Below are positions 1 through 11,734 of a stretch of 64,000 bases of DNA, piece by piece; positions within the stretch are counted from its first letter, which is position 1, and each line of letters starts with the position of its first letter. Below the pieces are notes generated by a model. That model did not search any database. It saw nothing but the letters and a program-made list of their open reading frames with translations, and was not told the origin of the DNA. The position numbers and the translations under genes were made by a program. This DNA comes from Gadus chalcogrammus. Its lineage: Eukaryota > Chordata > Actinopteri > Gadiformes > Gadidae. Location of the stretch: contig NC_079419.1 in NCBI RefSeq assembly GCF_026213295.1, forward strand, positions 18,541,061-18,605,060, in the 5' to 3' direction.

Positions 1-100
1 ATGGCTATAGTCTAATGTTAGCTTAGTTTGTGTTGTTTCGTCATGTTAATCGCTAGTAATAGTAAGTCATTTGTAGAAATATAGCCTATCATCACAGACT

Positions 101-1165
101 TATGGAGTTAGATTCATGCCAAAACCCCGCACACACGCAAAACGTGTTTTGCTCACGCAAAACGATTCACACGCCCACAAAACGTGTTTTACGCAAAATG
201 ATTCACACACGCTCAGCGTGGTTTGCAAATGCAAAACATCATTCACAAACTAAAGCATTTTGCTTCAGAAACAAATACAGTATGTTTTAAACAAAGTACA
301 AAAAAAATCCTTCAAGTACACAAAACAATTCTACAAGTACGGAACACGAAAGCTGCGCGTGGATCGGAATGCATTTGCGCACGGATCGGATTGCATTTGC
401 GTGAGGAACAGCAAGGCGGAAAATTAGTGCCAAAAGTCACGTGACAAATAAATGTCCTGTTATTCACACTACACAACAGCAGGTGGCGGTGTTGAGTCAG
501 TTTAAGGCCGCCAGGACGATCTTTTTTCTCCCCAAAATCTTTATTTGATTCCGAAACAGAGTGGCGACACTTCCATTGGACTCACCTGTTGGCCGCTCAT
601 TTTGTTCAATTTAATCTCCCAAACTAGCTTTTCTCCGTGTCGTACGATTCCGTGACAAAGGGGCGGCAAGTCGCATAGTATGGAGTTGAATCCACACACG
701 TTTGGCCGGCATCAAATAAAGATTTTGGGGAGAAAAAAGATCGTCCTGGCGTCCTTAAACTGACTCAACACCGCCACCTGCTGTTGTGTAGTGTGAATAA
801 CAGGACATTTATTTGTCACGTGACTTTTGGCACTAATTTTCCGCCTTGCTGTTCCTCACACAAATGCAATCCGATCCGTGCGCAAATGCATTCCGATCCA
901 CGCGCAGCTTTCGTGTTCCGTACTTGTAGAATTGTTTTGTGTACTTGAAGGATTTTTTTTGTACTTTGTGTAAAACATACTGTATTTGTTTCTGAAGCAA
1001 AATGCTTTAGTTTGTGAATGATGTTTTGTATTTGCAAACCACACTGAGCGTGTGTGTGAATCATTTTGCGTGAGTAAAACACGTTTTGTGTGCGTGTGAA
1101 TCGTTATGTGTGAGCAAAACACGTTTTGCGTGTGTGCGGGGTTTTGGCATGAATCTAACTCCATA
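101..1165. mobile_element. Fold-back (long-TIR) non-autonomous DNA element
   Basis: The two ends are near-perfect inverted repeats of about 440 bases (about 101-540 and 717-1165) around a loop of about 175 bases; the tips read TATGGAGTTAGATTC in both directions. The insertion is absent from the matching place in unit 2 near 51127 and is flanked by a duplicated CAGACT (95-100 and 1166-1171). The arms hold internally repeated CAAAACGTGTTTTG-like motifs that read as small open frames, but no transposase is visible. The superfamily is not assignable by eye. Confidence 0.85.
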
Positions 1166-1368
1166 CAGACTGTAGGAATGTCACCCACCCTCCATCGCGT
1201 ACGACACTGACGCTAGTAATCTGTAGTGCAAGGGAGTTCGTGCACAGATCCCTGAGACAAACGGCTACGCGCACTCATGCAAACCCATAGCGAGTGACGT
1301 AGGACGTAAAGTCCCGCCCAGGTCGAAGTGGCGTCGATTTAGAGAGTCCCGTCTGCGTCCTGCAAGAC

Positions 1369-1672
1369 GGAGGCGTAACTTGTACTAGGAGGCGTAACTT
1401 GTTCTTTTCTAAATCGCGGTCCAGGCAAGATCTTTCTATTTTCGCGGTCAACAAAAGGCGTTGTAAATCACGGTTCACACGAGATCTTCATTGAAGTTGG
1501 GTCTTCCGATATTCATGACGGTAAGTAAATTAGGCCTAATATTTGAGGTCCGAGTTGCGGTCATTTATGTACCTGCGCACCACTGCTACATACAGATCAC
1601 TTCCGCGATTTAGAAAAGTACTAGACACGCCTCCGACTACAAGTTACGCCTCCGACTACATGTTACGCCTCC
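1369..1672. repeat. Hairpin repeat next to ISL2EU copy A
   Basis: The motif GGAGGCGTAACTTGTA occurs twice at the left and inverted (TACAAGTTACGCCTCC and a variant) at the right, with an inner inverted pair TTTTCTAAATCGCG / CGCGATTTAGAAAAG. It looks like a small palindromic element of about 300 bases. The same structure is at 51322-51627. It abuts the ISL2EU left end at both loci, so it was present before the unit duplication. Confidence 0.6.
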
Positions 1673-1986
1673 CAGAGCTATAGAGTGGCGAAGTCACGCC
1701 CCTTCCGGTAGGGCTCATGGGACCTATGAGATCGAAAAAAATGAATGGGAGTCAATGGAGAGAAAACAATTATCTTCTGGTCCCAGTCTTTATATGCCCT
1801 GGATTACACATATGTTGTTTGTGGATTTAAATGATATTTTTTCTTGCAAAGAAAACTAAAACATTTCGTGAAGAAGTTTGATAATTTTAGGTTTTATGTG
1901 AGGCCGCTTTGTGAACTACAGCTCTTCGCTGCTCTCAACGCATATGATATACGTCACCACACCCGCACTTGGAACTCGGCACAGAG

Positions 1987-3384
1987 ATGGCGATCTCTCT
2001 GCTCCACTTCACCACTTTTTTTCAAGGCGAGGATAAAAGCATAGAAAGAGGTGAAAACCACTATAAGTCGGGGCATGTGGAGAGTTTTAGTTATGCCGAT
2101 GGGGAGATTGTCGGTCTTGTCCACGCCAGTCGCAGGGAGCGGCATTACAAGGCATCGGTGAGTAATAATACATTTTATTTGTAAAGCAAATTTCATAAAA
2201 ATAATCTCAAAGTGCTAGGACTCCATTAGCTAAGTAGCCTGCTTGCTAGCCAATTGCAAGTGCTGTAGTGTAGTGTAAATTAAGCTAGATAAGATTGTAT
2301 GCACCAAGAGTAAATATAGCCAATCGTGTTTTAACAGATCTCCCTGCGTGACGATGGCAGCATTTTGAGGTCCTCTTGTGAATGCCCATTGGGTTTTTTT
2401 AAATGCAGCCATGCAGCAACAATTGCTATTTTTGCAATGCGGGAGCTCAGCGTGACCGACGTTGTGTGTCAGTGGAAGAAGACTTCCACCCCCAAAGTCA
2501 CACTGCCGGTGTCGGAGCTGTACCCCCAGGTGGAGGACACCTACAATCCTCTGGCCAGAGATATCAGCATGGAGGATGTGGCCTGGTTCAGGTCAGCGCT
2601 CCAGGGTACGCAGTGCGGGATGGCATGGCTGTTGTCAACAGAGCCCCAGCCCCAGCATCAGGCTCTTCCCACTGTGCCTGAGCTGGTGAGGGAGTTCAAA
2701 GGTCAGGGGCTAGAGAGTCTCCTTGCTGCATTGGAGCTCACTGAGGAGCAACTTCTGGTCATCCAGACAGCCACCGTGGGGCAACGGACAAATCCTCAAT
2801 GGCAGCGGCACAGACAGGGACGATTAACAGCGAGCAATTTTGGAGCTGTTCTTTGACGGCGGTCTGCTTCTACCTGTGCATCCCTCATGAAGAGGCTGCT
2901 TGGGGGACAGAATTTGGATGGTGTGCTCTCTGTGAACTGGGGGGTTATAAATGAGCAAGAGGGGGTGAAAGCCTTTCAACAGGCTTGTCAGGTGGAGGTG
3001 CTTGACTGTGGACTCTCTGTGAGCAAATCAGGCATCCTGGGAGCGTCACCTGACGGTTTTGTTGGACCATCAGCCCTGCTTGAGGTGAAGTGCCCGTACA
3101 GCCAGCGCAACTCCACCATCGCTGAGGCTGTCAAGGTCCCATCTTTTTGTCTGTTTGTGGAGGGGCAGGGTTATGCCCTCAAGAAAACCCATGCGTACTG
3201 GCACCAGGTCCAAGGTCAGCTCCACCTAACTGATCGGGACCTGTCCTACTTTGTGGTGTGGACCACGAAGGAGGCATTGGTCATCCCAATCCCCAAAGAC
3301 CCTGCGTGGGGACAAAACCTTGTCGTTCTGGAGGAGTTCTACCGGCAGCACATCCTCCCAGTGTTGATCAGTAGAGAGGACTGA
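1987..3384 (+). pseudogene. SWIM zinc finger / YqaJ nuclease, ISL2EU copy A
   Basis: Accessory nuclease gene of the transposon. Exon A ends at 2157 (TCG|GTGAGT) and exon B starts at 2338 after TTTTAACAG, both in phase 0. Exon B opens with a SWIM zinc finger (C-E-C, six residues, C-S-H near 2377-2415), followed by a YqaJ/lambda-exonuclease-like domain with GRLTASNFGAVL, GASPDG and the catalytic-type LLEVKCP (near 3080-3100). The frame is broken by TGA at 2854-2856, where copy B has a serine codon; the remainder is open from 2857 to the stop at 3384. The true 5' start is uncertain: an 11-base difference just before 1987 puts the upstream frame out of register relative to copy B. YqaJ family members are metal-dependent nucleases; the role here in transposition is inference. 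Confidence 0.8.
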
Positions 3385-4946
3385 ATCTGTAAATAATATG
3401 TAAATAGTTGTTTTTATAGTCAATCAGTTATTTTGTTCAGTTCATTTTGGGAGACAGTGGATCAGCGTTCACGTCGCGTTTCCTGTCAGTACCTGTAATC
3501 AGGGAAGCCAATGATCCAGGTAAAATCTAGGTGTCGTAAACTAAAATATTTTGGAATATGTGAAAGAGTTATTAACATTTACATTACGTTATACCAACTA
3601 AATGTAACAAAGTTACCAAGGTGTGAGTTAGCAATTCAGTCAGACTACATTTGTTTGTCATAAAAAAAAAATTATTTGCAGGGGAAGGGGAGGGGAATGT
3701 TACCAATTTAATAGTTGCACCAAAGGCTCTCGATGGGCTTGTTTGTTTCCTGTGGAGCCAGGCATGTTTGAACCTGCTGCTATTCTGAATGTAATTAGTG
3801 TAAACACGTCCTTCTTTATCGTAACATTCTGATTCACTAGGTGCAACACCCCACCTGGTCCATGTACACTAATTACATTCAGAATCGCGGCAGGTGACAC
3901 ACCTGGCTCCAAAGGAAATACACTAGCTCACTGAGAGCCTTTCATGCTACTAATCAATTAGTTAACAGAAAGGGTGCTGCTGATTTCCTTAATTAAGGGA
4001 TTTTGAAGGTTGACCAATGCGCAGCACAGCTGTACAAGCACGTTGGCGGAACTCCTTAGGTGGGAGGGGATCATTTGGAGGATTCTAAAATCCTTTATGC
4101 GAGCATTGGCCCTTTCAACGTGGATGCGATTACGTGCCACTTCCCTGGTTGCCCTCACCTCACTCTCTGTGAATTTTCCATTATTCAGAAAGGGAGGGAT
4201 ATTTACAGAGACACCATCTGGCACAATGTCGGATATCAAGAACCCCTTGTCTGCCAGGACCATATCACCAGCCTCCAGGTGCTCAAGTAGGCCTGACTGC
4301 AATGTAATGGCCTTGTCAGAAACAGAGCCTGGGAACAAGGAGCTGCAGTATGTTATCACCCCATTAGGGGCGACACCAATTAGCACTTTAAAGGAGTGCA
4401 TCCCCCTGTAGGCCGAATAGACCATTTTGGCCTTGTCCATCTCCTTTGGAGCAGCAACCGCAATGTCTGTGCAGTCTATAACAATCCTGCAGTTGCTGGC
4501 AGAGGGCAGAAAGGAGGCAGGCATGCTCTCCCTGTTCTTTTGGCGACTGGGCACAGCTGCCATCATAGTTTTGAACAGTAGCCTATGTAGCAAATGAATG
4601 AAAGTCTTCACCACATTTGCTACTGTTGCAGTGCTGCAGGAGAACAGCTGGGTCAGGTGCAGGCGAGTGTAGTTCTGGCGAACCTTCATGAGCGCCATGA
4701 ACACCTGGGACTCCATCGTCATTCCTTCAACCCTCCAGCCAGCTGCATAGACAATGGAGCCCTCCAAGCGCTGCACCAGCCCCACCACCTTACTGAACAT
4801 GGCCTTATCGGGTAGGCCAGTCTCCATCCGGATGACTTCATCACTGAGTCTTGCAGGAGAGTAGATGACTCCTTCATCCTTTTCCTCCCACTGTGCAGTA
4901 TGTGTGGTCAAGGGACTGTTTAGTTGGATGGCTGGGGGTTGTCTTG

Positions 4947-5490
4947 TGCCGCTTTTCCACCGCACATGTAGCTCGACTCGACACGACACGACTCGACACG
5001 ACTCGACACGGTAGCAGCGCGGGTGCTTTTCCACCGCAAATAGTACCTCCGGGACGTGGGCGGGGTCGTCTGCGCGAAAGGGCTGTGACGTATTTTTGTA
5101 CGCGACGCAAACAACACCTACGTAACCTACACATGGACAGAACCAACATAACAACAATGGAGAACATCGATGCGATGGTATTCGTGTTCGTATTATTAGC
5201 TGGCATGTTGAAGAAGGGGAATATGTTGGCTGCGGCGCTGCTATGGCTGTTACCAGCATGGTTGCCATGTCGCTCTCGTGACTTCGTCACACTCTCTGGC
5301 CAATCAGTGGCCGGCCGTCTGCCGACGTCACCCTTTAGCATCGGCTCAGCCGCTTGGAACCTAGAGCGAGGCGGTACTAGAAAAAGCAGCCACTTGAGGT
5401 ACTAGATCGCGGTGGAAACGCAAAAAAGGCGAGCTGAGTCGAGTCGAGTCGAGTCGTGTCGAGCTGGTACCATGCAGTGGAAAAGCGGCA
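4947..5490. mobile_element. Harbinger-like MITE in the transposase gene
   Basis: The insertion interrupts transposase exon 2 relative to copy B. The ends are inverted TGCCGCTTTTCCAC(C/T)GCA and the target TTG is duplicated (4944-4946 and 5491-5493). A 3-bp target duplication fits PIF/Harbinger. Inside lie runs of a CGACTCGACA motif and its inverse, and a second nested pair of TTTTCCACCGC / GCGGTGGAAA ends near 5027 and 5410, suggesting a MITE inside a MITE. No coding capacity is recognised. Confidence 0.85.
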
Positions 5491-5586
5491 TTGGACCACT
5501 CGAAATGACATGGCCCGTTTTCTTTGCCATTAAGAAAATGGCAGCCACACACCCTCGAATTTTTGTCTGGCTCCCTGTCTGCTTGT

Positions 5587-7241
5587 CTGCAAAACAAAAT
5601 GGAAAAAAAACATTAATTATTACCATTGAGTGTTAGCAGTGCTATGGTGTACTTGTGAGTGGTTTACTGTTTTTTTCTCTTTTGATTTGGGCACTCACTG
5701 ACCTTCAACACAAAGAAGATAACCGAGGAAAAACTGACCCTTCATGGTCAGTGTGTTATCATTTGTAGTAAGTGGTGTCAGTCCTATTGTAGATTCTTGC
5801 GTATGCGTTTTGTTTTAATTTCCCCTTTACACTCGTGCCAGGACAGTGAAGACATGACCCTCACCGTGAGCTTCAACATGGTCCATTTAAGTGGTGTGTC
5901 TGAAGATGGCTCTGTAATGTATCCTATTCGGTGATTTTAGTTGCCATGTACAGCAGTTAAATCAGAGACCTTTATGAAGGTTTCTTAAAGAATTCTCACT
6001 CTTCTTTGGACATCAGCAAACATCTCATAAGAGACATACCATGTGTGACATGGACAAGACATTTGTTTGCGAGTCGTTTGTCCTACACAGTAATTCAATC
6101 TAAAGCAATTACGCTTTATATCAAACTTAAGCCATTGAAACATCAGTAGGATTTTTTACAATTGAGTGTGTGGTAATAAAATATAAAATCATAGCCAATA
6201 CTATTTATCTGAAATGAATATTGAACTTGAAGATTTGAATAAAATCAAAGTTATAAACACTAATGCAGGTAAATGATTCATCTTTCACATCGGGAATAAA
6301 GTAAACTTGCATTCTGTTAAAGTCTTGTCTAATTGTTTTTTAAATACAAACGTTTAACTCAAAGAAACGCAGCTGAAGCTCATAATTACGGTCAACTTAA
6401 TTTATTTGAAATGGTATACAAATCCAACACACTGGTGCTGAGGATAGAAGAAAATAGAAAACATAAACCTGACTGTGAGACTCATGGATTGTGCCCAGTT
6501 GGTCACCGTTAAGTTTTAAAAACTGCTGTGTAAGCTGACACTAACTGATGCAATAGAATTAATAAAACATGTCCTGAAAATTCCTGTGTCCGTCAGTCCT
6601 GGTAGGGGGCTTTAGCTGTTCCTGCGAAAAGGGAGAAAGGGAACATGATTTATTTAAAGGAAAGAGTAAATCCCTTTTATTGATTAACTATTTGAAGACT
6701 GATTCACAAACGGTTACAGTAATCATACAGACACGTGTGTTATTGGACTAACTTACCCCTCAAAGCAACAAACAATCCAGAATAATTTCATGCAAGGCTG
6801 GCTGCTGATCCCTTTCGACTCTTGACTCTCCCTGATCTGTCTGATTTTGATTTATTTTATTTTATTTAAAAGATTATATAAGATTACAAGAGTGTATTAA
6901 AAAGGAAAGAAATGCATGTTATCATTACATGTTGCTCACAACCTTCATCACTACTCTGAGGTCAAGTTACTCTTACACAGTTGGATGAAACGTATGGCCA
7001 TAAAACAATGTGCACCCTTTGGAATTGTGTGGTTTTCTGCACTGATTGGTCATAACATTGTGACCTGTGTATATTTGATTGTCACCAGGATCGCTGGCTT
7101 GAGGATTTTCAATGAAGATAATTTAAGCGGGACAATTTTTCTCTTGTGCTAACATGTCACCTTGAGCAATTAAGATCTGCACCATCATACCATGCAGAAA
7201 TCCACACAATTCCAGAAATCGTTAAAAACATATCTCTTTAC
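5587..7241 (-). other. Intron 1 of transposase copy A
   Basis: This 1.65-kb AT-rich intron separates the two halves of the THAP finger. It is collinear with 54992-56547 in copy B. Nothing else recognisable is seen in it; the small open frames do not resemble known proteins. Confidence 0.6.
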
Positions 7242-7567
7242 CTGATCTGTTTGAGCCAGCGATTCCGAGTCTTCACATCGGACGGGAATCGAAAGAAAGA
7301 ACAGCCGTGCCTGCTGGAATGGGTACATTTAGGAACAAAACACACCGGCATCTTGATCTAATTGATTAGCACTGAATCGCTGTGAGGATGATGAGTCTGA
7401 TGACGTGACGTCACATCCGCGACATCAGGCGATATGTAGTCTTTCTCGTTGTGTTTTCTCTACAGCCTTTATCTGAAAAATTGTACAATAAACGGTCAAA
7501 CTCTTTGCATGAAAAATTATCATTTAAATCCACAAACAACATATGTGTAATCCAGGGCATATAAAGG

Positions 7568-8955
7568 AACTCAGACAGCTTACCATCAGGTTTGGGGCTA
7601 GCTGCCATAGCTTCTATGGTAGCCAAGAGAGATTCGATGCCACTAACAGCCTGGGAAGACCGTTTTATTCTTAATATAAGCAACATGTTAAGGGGAATAT
7701 AAAAGTAATCCCCTGGCCTCCTTTTTCTCTCTTCTTTACCTGAGGTAGGATTACATTGTTTTTCTGAAGCTGCAGGCTGAAGTTGCTGATGGAAGAGAAA
7801 AGGTCTGACAGGAAGTGGCAAAATGCCACATGTCCCATCGTCCATGCTGACTTTGACCTGCAAATATGTAGTTCTGATTCTCAACTCATAAAACACCAAA
7901 GTTAAAATGTTTTCAATAATTGATTTATACTGTCAACACAAAACACTGAGATAAGATAATACTTACCTTCTTTGCTCTGCCAGCTATCTGCACTGGCCGA
8001 GGCACCTGCCAGATGCTCCATGTGCACATACACGGCTGTAAACTGGCCAGAGGAATTACCATCCTTCCCTGGTTTTAGGAAGGTCCTCAAACTCCGGGAC
8101 ACATGGGGCAGCCACCTGGTCCCTTTCACTCCACTCGGTGCATTCACTGTGACTGTTCAGCTCCAAGTGCTTTGAGTTCCCTCATTGATTTAGGGGTTAG
8201 GTGGTATGTTTTCCAGATGAGGTGCAACAGGTCATACACCTTCCCAATCATGGAGACCTCTCTTTGCACCCTCAACATCCCTAGCTCCAATCTTTACAGA
8301 AAATAGATATATATTTTTTACATTTTAATTACACTTTGGAGAATGAATATGTATGGCAGATATGGTAAAAGGGAACCTACCTGTGTGGCATGCAGTGGAA
8401 TGGGACAATGAAGGACCCAATCTCTGCTTGAAGGAGGGCTATCACTCCACCTCTGTGTCCCAGATTGACAGCTGCACCGTCTGCACCCATGGCTACAATT
8501 TTTTCCGCCCAGTTCTCACAAGGCTTTCTTGGCTGCAGCATAAACGCCTTAAATTAAGCACATAACATGGAATATTTATATTCTCTCTCTCTCTCTCCCT
8601 TTACACACACACGCACGTTATTGTGTGTGTTTTTTAAGATACCTGGGCATGATGGCATCAAATAATTTTATTCTAAAGGAATTTATAATTAACCTGTAGA
8701 GCATTTTTCCATATAGTTATTATCATTTAGCTATATGAAACAGAAATGAGACACACTCCTTAACTTCTGCATGGGCGTGTTCAACCTCAATATGGCCATT
8801 AAGAATATTGCACGGTTTTCCATCTTCAACGATACGGGCATATATAATGTCGCACTCCTTGGTGGATTTGTCAGTGGAACCGTCAAGCATGAATGAGAGG
8901 TAGGGGGCGTGTGCGACTTTGTCAGCAGTCTTTCCCTTGAGTGTGTCTGCTATAA
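7568..8955 (-). pseudogene. hAT transposase fragment, ZNF862-like
   Basis: Separated minus-strand coding blocks resemble the hAT-derived ZNF862/KIAA1586-like proteins: LSFMLDGSTDKSTKECD (about 8890-8840), MGADGAAVNLGHRGGV (about 8490-8440), a block containing RWLPHVSRSLRTFLKPG (about 8120-8060) and a further block to 7570. The spacing looks like exons with lost or decayed splice sites, and the fragment is cut at both ends, at 7568 by the join to ISL2EU copy A and at 8956 by another hAT. Family similarity is from memory of conserved blocks; no full transposase remains. Confidence 0.65.
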
Positions 8956-10602
8956 CAGTGGTTCCCAACCTTTTTTGACCAGTGTACCCCTTGTGCTGGT
9001 TTCCATGTTAAAAGTACCCCCTCTCTCATGTGGATTATTCGCCTTAATGTGTACTTATATTTAACCCTTTGTCTTTATAGCTAATCCACCTGCTCATTTA
9101 AATAATACCATATACAATTATTGTGAGTGGAAAAAAATACCTTTTATTCAGTTTAATGAGACACTTGCGCTTGCCTGTCTTTCAAAAGCTTTGACAGTTC
9201 TGGGGGCAGTGTGGCAACAGCCGCCAACAAGCTGCTCTCCACATTCAGTCTGTTTCTCTGCTTGGTTTTGATGTGAGTCAGGGCTGAGAAGGTCACTTCA
9301 CGTAAGTTGATCCAAAAGGTAATAGTTAATTTAATGCACATTTCCCGAGCACAGGATTTTCCTTTTCAACTTCACACCAAAACTCAGTCAGTGACTTTTC
9401 AGCATGCGCCATCTTTTGCATACGATCAAAGGACAAATCCACCAGGTTTTCCTGCAGTCTGGCAGGAAGGCTGCTGCTGCTCTCAGTCCCTCTGAAGGGG
9501 TTCCTCACCCAGTCCAGTTGCTGACTTTTCTTCGATGTCATGGAAGTACTGGTTGAAGTCAGTTTGGAGTTTGGAGAGATGTGTTCTGATGATTTTGACT
9601 CAAGGATTTTTTTCAGCATCAGTGGTGGCAAGATGGGTAACAACGAGTGGAAAACAGCTCACATCTCCATTGTTGCATTTCTTCTCCCACAAGGTGACTT
9701 TATGTATGAATCCATTCACTTTGTCATACATGTTAAGTATGTGTGCGTCCTTGTCTTGAAGTGACAGGTTGAGTTCATTCAGCTTGGAGAAGACATCGGC
9801 AAGATATGCAAGGCGTGCAATCCAGCCTGTGTTCTCAAAAACAACCGCAAGGGGGTGCAAGTGCTCTTTCAAGAAAGCAGACACCTCGATGCGAAATTCG
9901 AAAAGCCTCCGTAGGGTTTTGCCGCGGGACAACCAGCGAACGTCCGTGTGAAGCAGCAGCTGATCGTGCTTTGCCCCGCTGTCTTGACAAAGACTCTGAA
10001 ACAATCGGTGATTCATAGGCCTGGACTGAATGTAATTCAGCACCTTAACTGCGTCATCCATAACAGCACTTAACTCAGGGCTCACTCAGGGCTTCTTGCA
10101 AAACAGAAAATGCTCATGTATGTCCGACTCGCGCACAAAGGCCAAGAGCTGAGCCTCCCCACTCATATCCGTCATTTCATCTAACTGCAAAGCGAACAGA
10201 CCTGCTCTGTTCATTTTATTGACCACCTGCTCAACAATATTAGTGGCGATATCATCGATCCGACGACAGACTGTGTTGTTTGGTAATGGAACGGTTTTCA
10301 GCGCATCTGCTGCTTTCTTGTCCAGCATAATTTCAACCAAAAGTATAGCGGCAGGGAGAATCAGATCTTCGGCAATTGAATGTTTTTTTTTTTTACTTAG
10401 CCACAAGTAATGACACAGCATAGGAGGCCTCCAATGCTTTGCTTGACACATGTGCTGCTCTCTTTAGTGTAGTCTAGGGTGACCAGATTTGAGTTTGTGA
10501 AAAAGAGGACACTTCGTCGCGGGGGGGGGGGGGGGGGGGGGGGGCGAAAACATGGGTATTTTTTCTTTAGTTCGTCCGTGAACTTACATTTACGTTTAGG
10601 CA
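8956..10602 (-). pseudogene. hAT transposon remnant, SCAND3/ZBED5/FAM200-like transposase
   Basis: The element begins with a classical hAT tip, CAGTGGTTCCCAACC, at 8956 inserted in the older hAT. Reading leftward, the transposase starts near 10602 (MPKRKCKFTDEL), continues with an SIAEDLILPAA block (about 10390), an LFALQLDEMTD block (about 10200), an LLLHTDVRWLSRGK block (about 9950) and the C-terminal hAT dimerisation block ending near 9165 (FSALTHIKTKQRNRL). Frameshifts and stops are present (for example near 10086 and 9330), and a G-tract and a GGGTGACCAGATTT-type hAT end near 10478 interrupt the N-terminus. It is non-functional. Confidence 0.7.
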
Positions 10603-10683
10603 TGACTGCAGACAGTGGCGATCCTAGGTCCAATTGCGCCCCGGGCAAGATTGTTGACGGGGGGGGGGGGGGGGGGGGGGGGG
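10521..10683. repeat. Two poly-G tracts
   Basis: Uninterrupted G runs at 10521-10544 (24) and 10659-10683 (25) flank 114 bases that hold the N-terminus of the hAT transposase on the minus strand. Proline- or glycine-rich open frames over these runs are artefacts of the homopolymers. Confidence 0.8.
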
Positions 10684-10852
10684 CCACGGGCAGAGGCCCG
10701 TGACCCTTCGCGGGTGTCGCTGAAAATCTCTGTTCCCTTCTGGTAGTGTGCACAGGTAAGGGACCGTCAAGTGGGCGTGGCCTAGTGGGCGTGGTGGCTT
10801 CGGCTTCTTCAGGTGATGCCTTCTGTGGTGGAGCCGCCTTCAATAAGGTCTT
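10684..10852. other. Unassigned mobile-element flank
   Basis: Short GC-rich stretch with direct repeats of GTGGGCGTGG. It probably belongs to a repeat, but no ends are visible. Confidence 0.3.
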
Positions 10853-10962
10853 GCTCCCCTAGTGGCTATGTATAGTATTTACGGCTTATATGTTTGGTCC
10901 TGCTTCATTTTGGTCTATGTGTGGGTAGCTTAGATTCTTAAAATACGTAACAATCCCTCCTT
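10853..10962 (-). other. Possible polypurine tract and truncated LTR
   Basis: On the minus strand the purine run AAGGAGGGAT (about 10962-10950) is directly followed by TGTTACG, the arrangement seen at the start of a 3' LTR. About 100 bases follow before the hAT flank. A second similar purine run followed by TGTAGTG lies near 12235. No second LTR copy was found, so this is tentative. Confidence 0.35.
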
Positions 10963-11248
10963 GGTCATCTTAGATGACCATACAAAAATATTTTAAATCA
11001 TAAACACCATTTACCACACCTAAAACATAGTCAAATTAGGATCAATCATCAACACCATCAACCGTGTGGAAAACTCTTGAATCACATGGCCAAACAGCAC
11101 ACAAACAAAACTATTCATAGAAATCCTGAGCTAATACTTTTGGTCATGTGCTACAAGGTCATACAATTTTCATCATGTGCAAAAGTAAAGTAAAAATTGG
11201 TAGTCATAATACAATTTTAAAAAAATTCAAGACTATTGATAGCCTAGC

Positions 11249-11428
11249 ATGGATTCGGGTGGTTCAGGTGATCTTCGTGGATTGGTTCGCACGTGGGTGG
11301 TTTTTGGCGTTGTTATTATCGTAGCCATTGTTTCTTCTGTCGCCGTCGGGCCTGTAATTCATGAACCCAAGACTCGTCCCTCCTTGTCAAGGGCTCAACT
11401 CAGAGAGGTTACTCCTACATCATGGTAG
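11249..11428 (+). CDS. Small open frame with one hydrophobic segment (59 aa)
   Basis: An ATG-to-TAG frame encodes 59 residues with a charged N-terminus and a hydrophobic stretch of about 20 residues (roughly residues 17-37) that could span a membrane. It lies beside a retroviral env remnant but on the opposite strand. No family is recognised. It may be a chance frame or the start of a viral membrane protein; no function is claimed. Confidence 0.25.
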   Translation: MDSGGSGDLRGLVRTWVVFGVVIIVAIVSSVAVGPVIHEPKTRPSLSRAQLREVTPTSW

Positions 11429-11734
11429 CCTCCAAACAGGTTCTCCGTCGTCGTCGTGTCAGTAACAGGTGGCCTGTAAAACAACCGGCTTAAAGAAGAT
11501 CAACAGTACCATTATCAATGCAGCGATTCAGAAATAACGGGTTGCACTCGCAACCAAGCAACACTACACAATAACAAACATAGTCTGGTATGGTTGTTTT
11601 AAAATGTGTTATTCAAGTAAATCCGGGATATTGATTATCTTAAATACAGTCGATTCTACTAGAATAGTATAGGTGTTGACTATTCTACATATTACAGCTG
11701 GATAGGGTCGGGCCCCTCAGGTAATGTAAGCCTG

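Larger units (their letters stand above)
3958..7351 (-). pseudogene. THAP-domain DDE transposase, ISL2EU copy A
   Basis: Two exons on the minus strand. Exon 1 (7351-7242) starts with ATG at 7351 and encodes the first half of a THAP zinc finger (C-x4-C, then FFRFP and a conserved W). The donor at 7241 and acceptor at 5587 join in phase 2 to exon 2 (5586 down to 3958), which completes the THAP motif with C-x2-H (VCGCHF). A DDE_Tnp_4-type nuclease domain follows, with RIVIDCTD, VLADKGFL and an HVERANARIKDF block that hold the expected acidic residues. Exon 2 is interrupted by the MITE at 4947-5490 and lacks about 95 bases near 4880 that copy B has, so the reading frame between THAP and DDE is destroyed. 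The DDE portion itself is open from 5268 to the stop. Confidence 0.85.
1678..7567. mobile_element. ISL2EU-type DNA transposon, copy A (right end truncated)
   Basis: The element holds two convergent genes: SWIM/YqaJ on the plus strand and a THAP/DDE transposase on the minus strand. That pairing is the known hallmark of ISL2EU elements, relatives of PIF/Harbinger. The left terminal repeat (about 1678-1860, starting near TATAGAGTGGCGAAGTCACG) is the inverse of the right end of copy B (about 57480-57664). Copy A loses its last ~100 bases at 7568, where hAT sequence begins. Differences from copy B are the 544-bp MITE at 4947, a deletion of about 95 bp near 4880 and many point changes. Confidence 0.8.

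Noticed and set aside
10397..10843. 148-codon proline-rich protein
   Set aside because: Created by reading through two poly-G tracts on the minus strand; only the short hAT N-terminus inside is meaningful.
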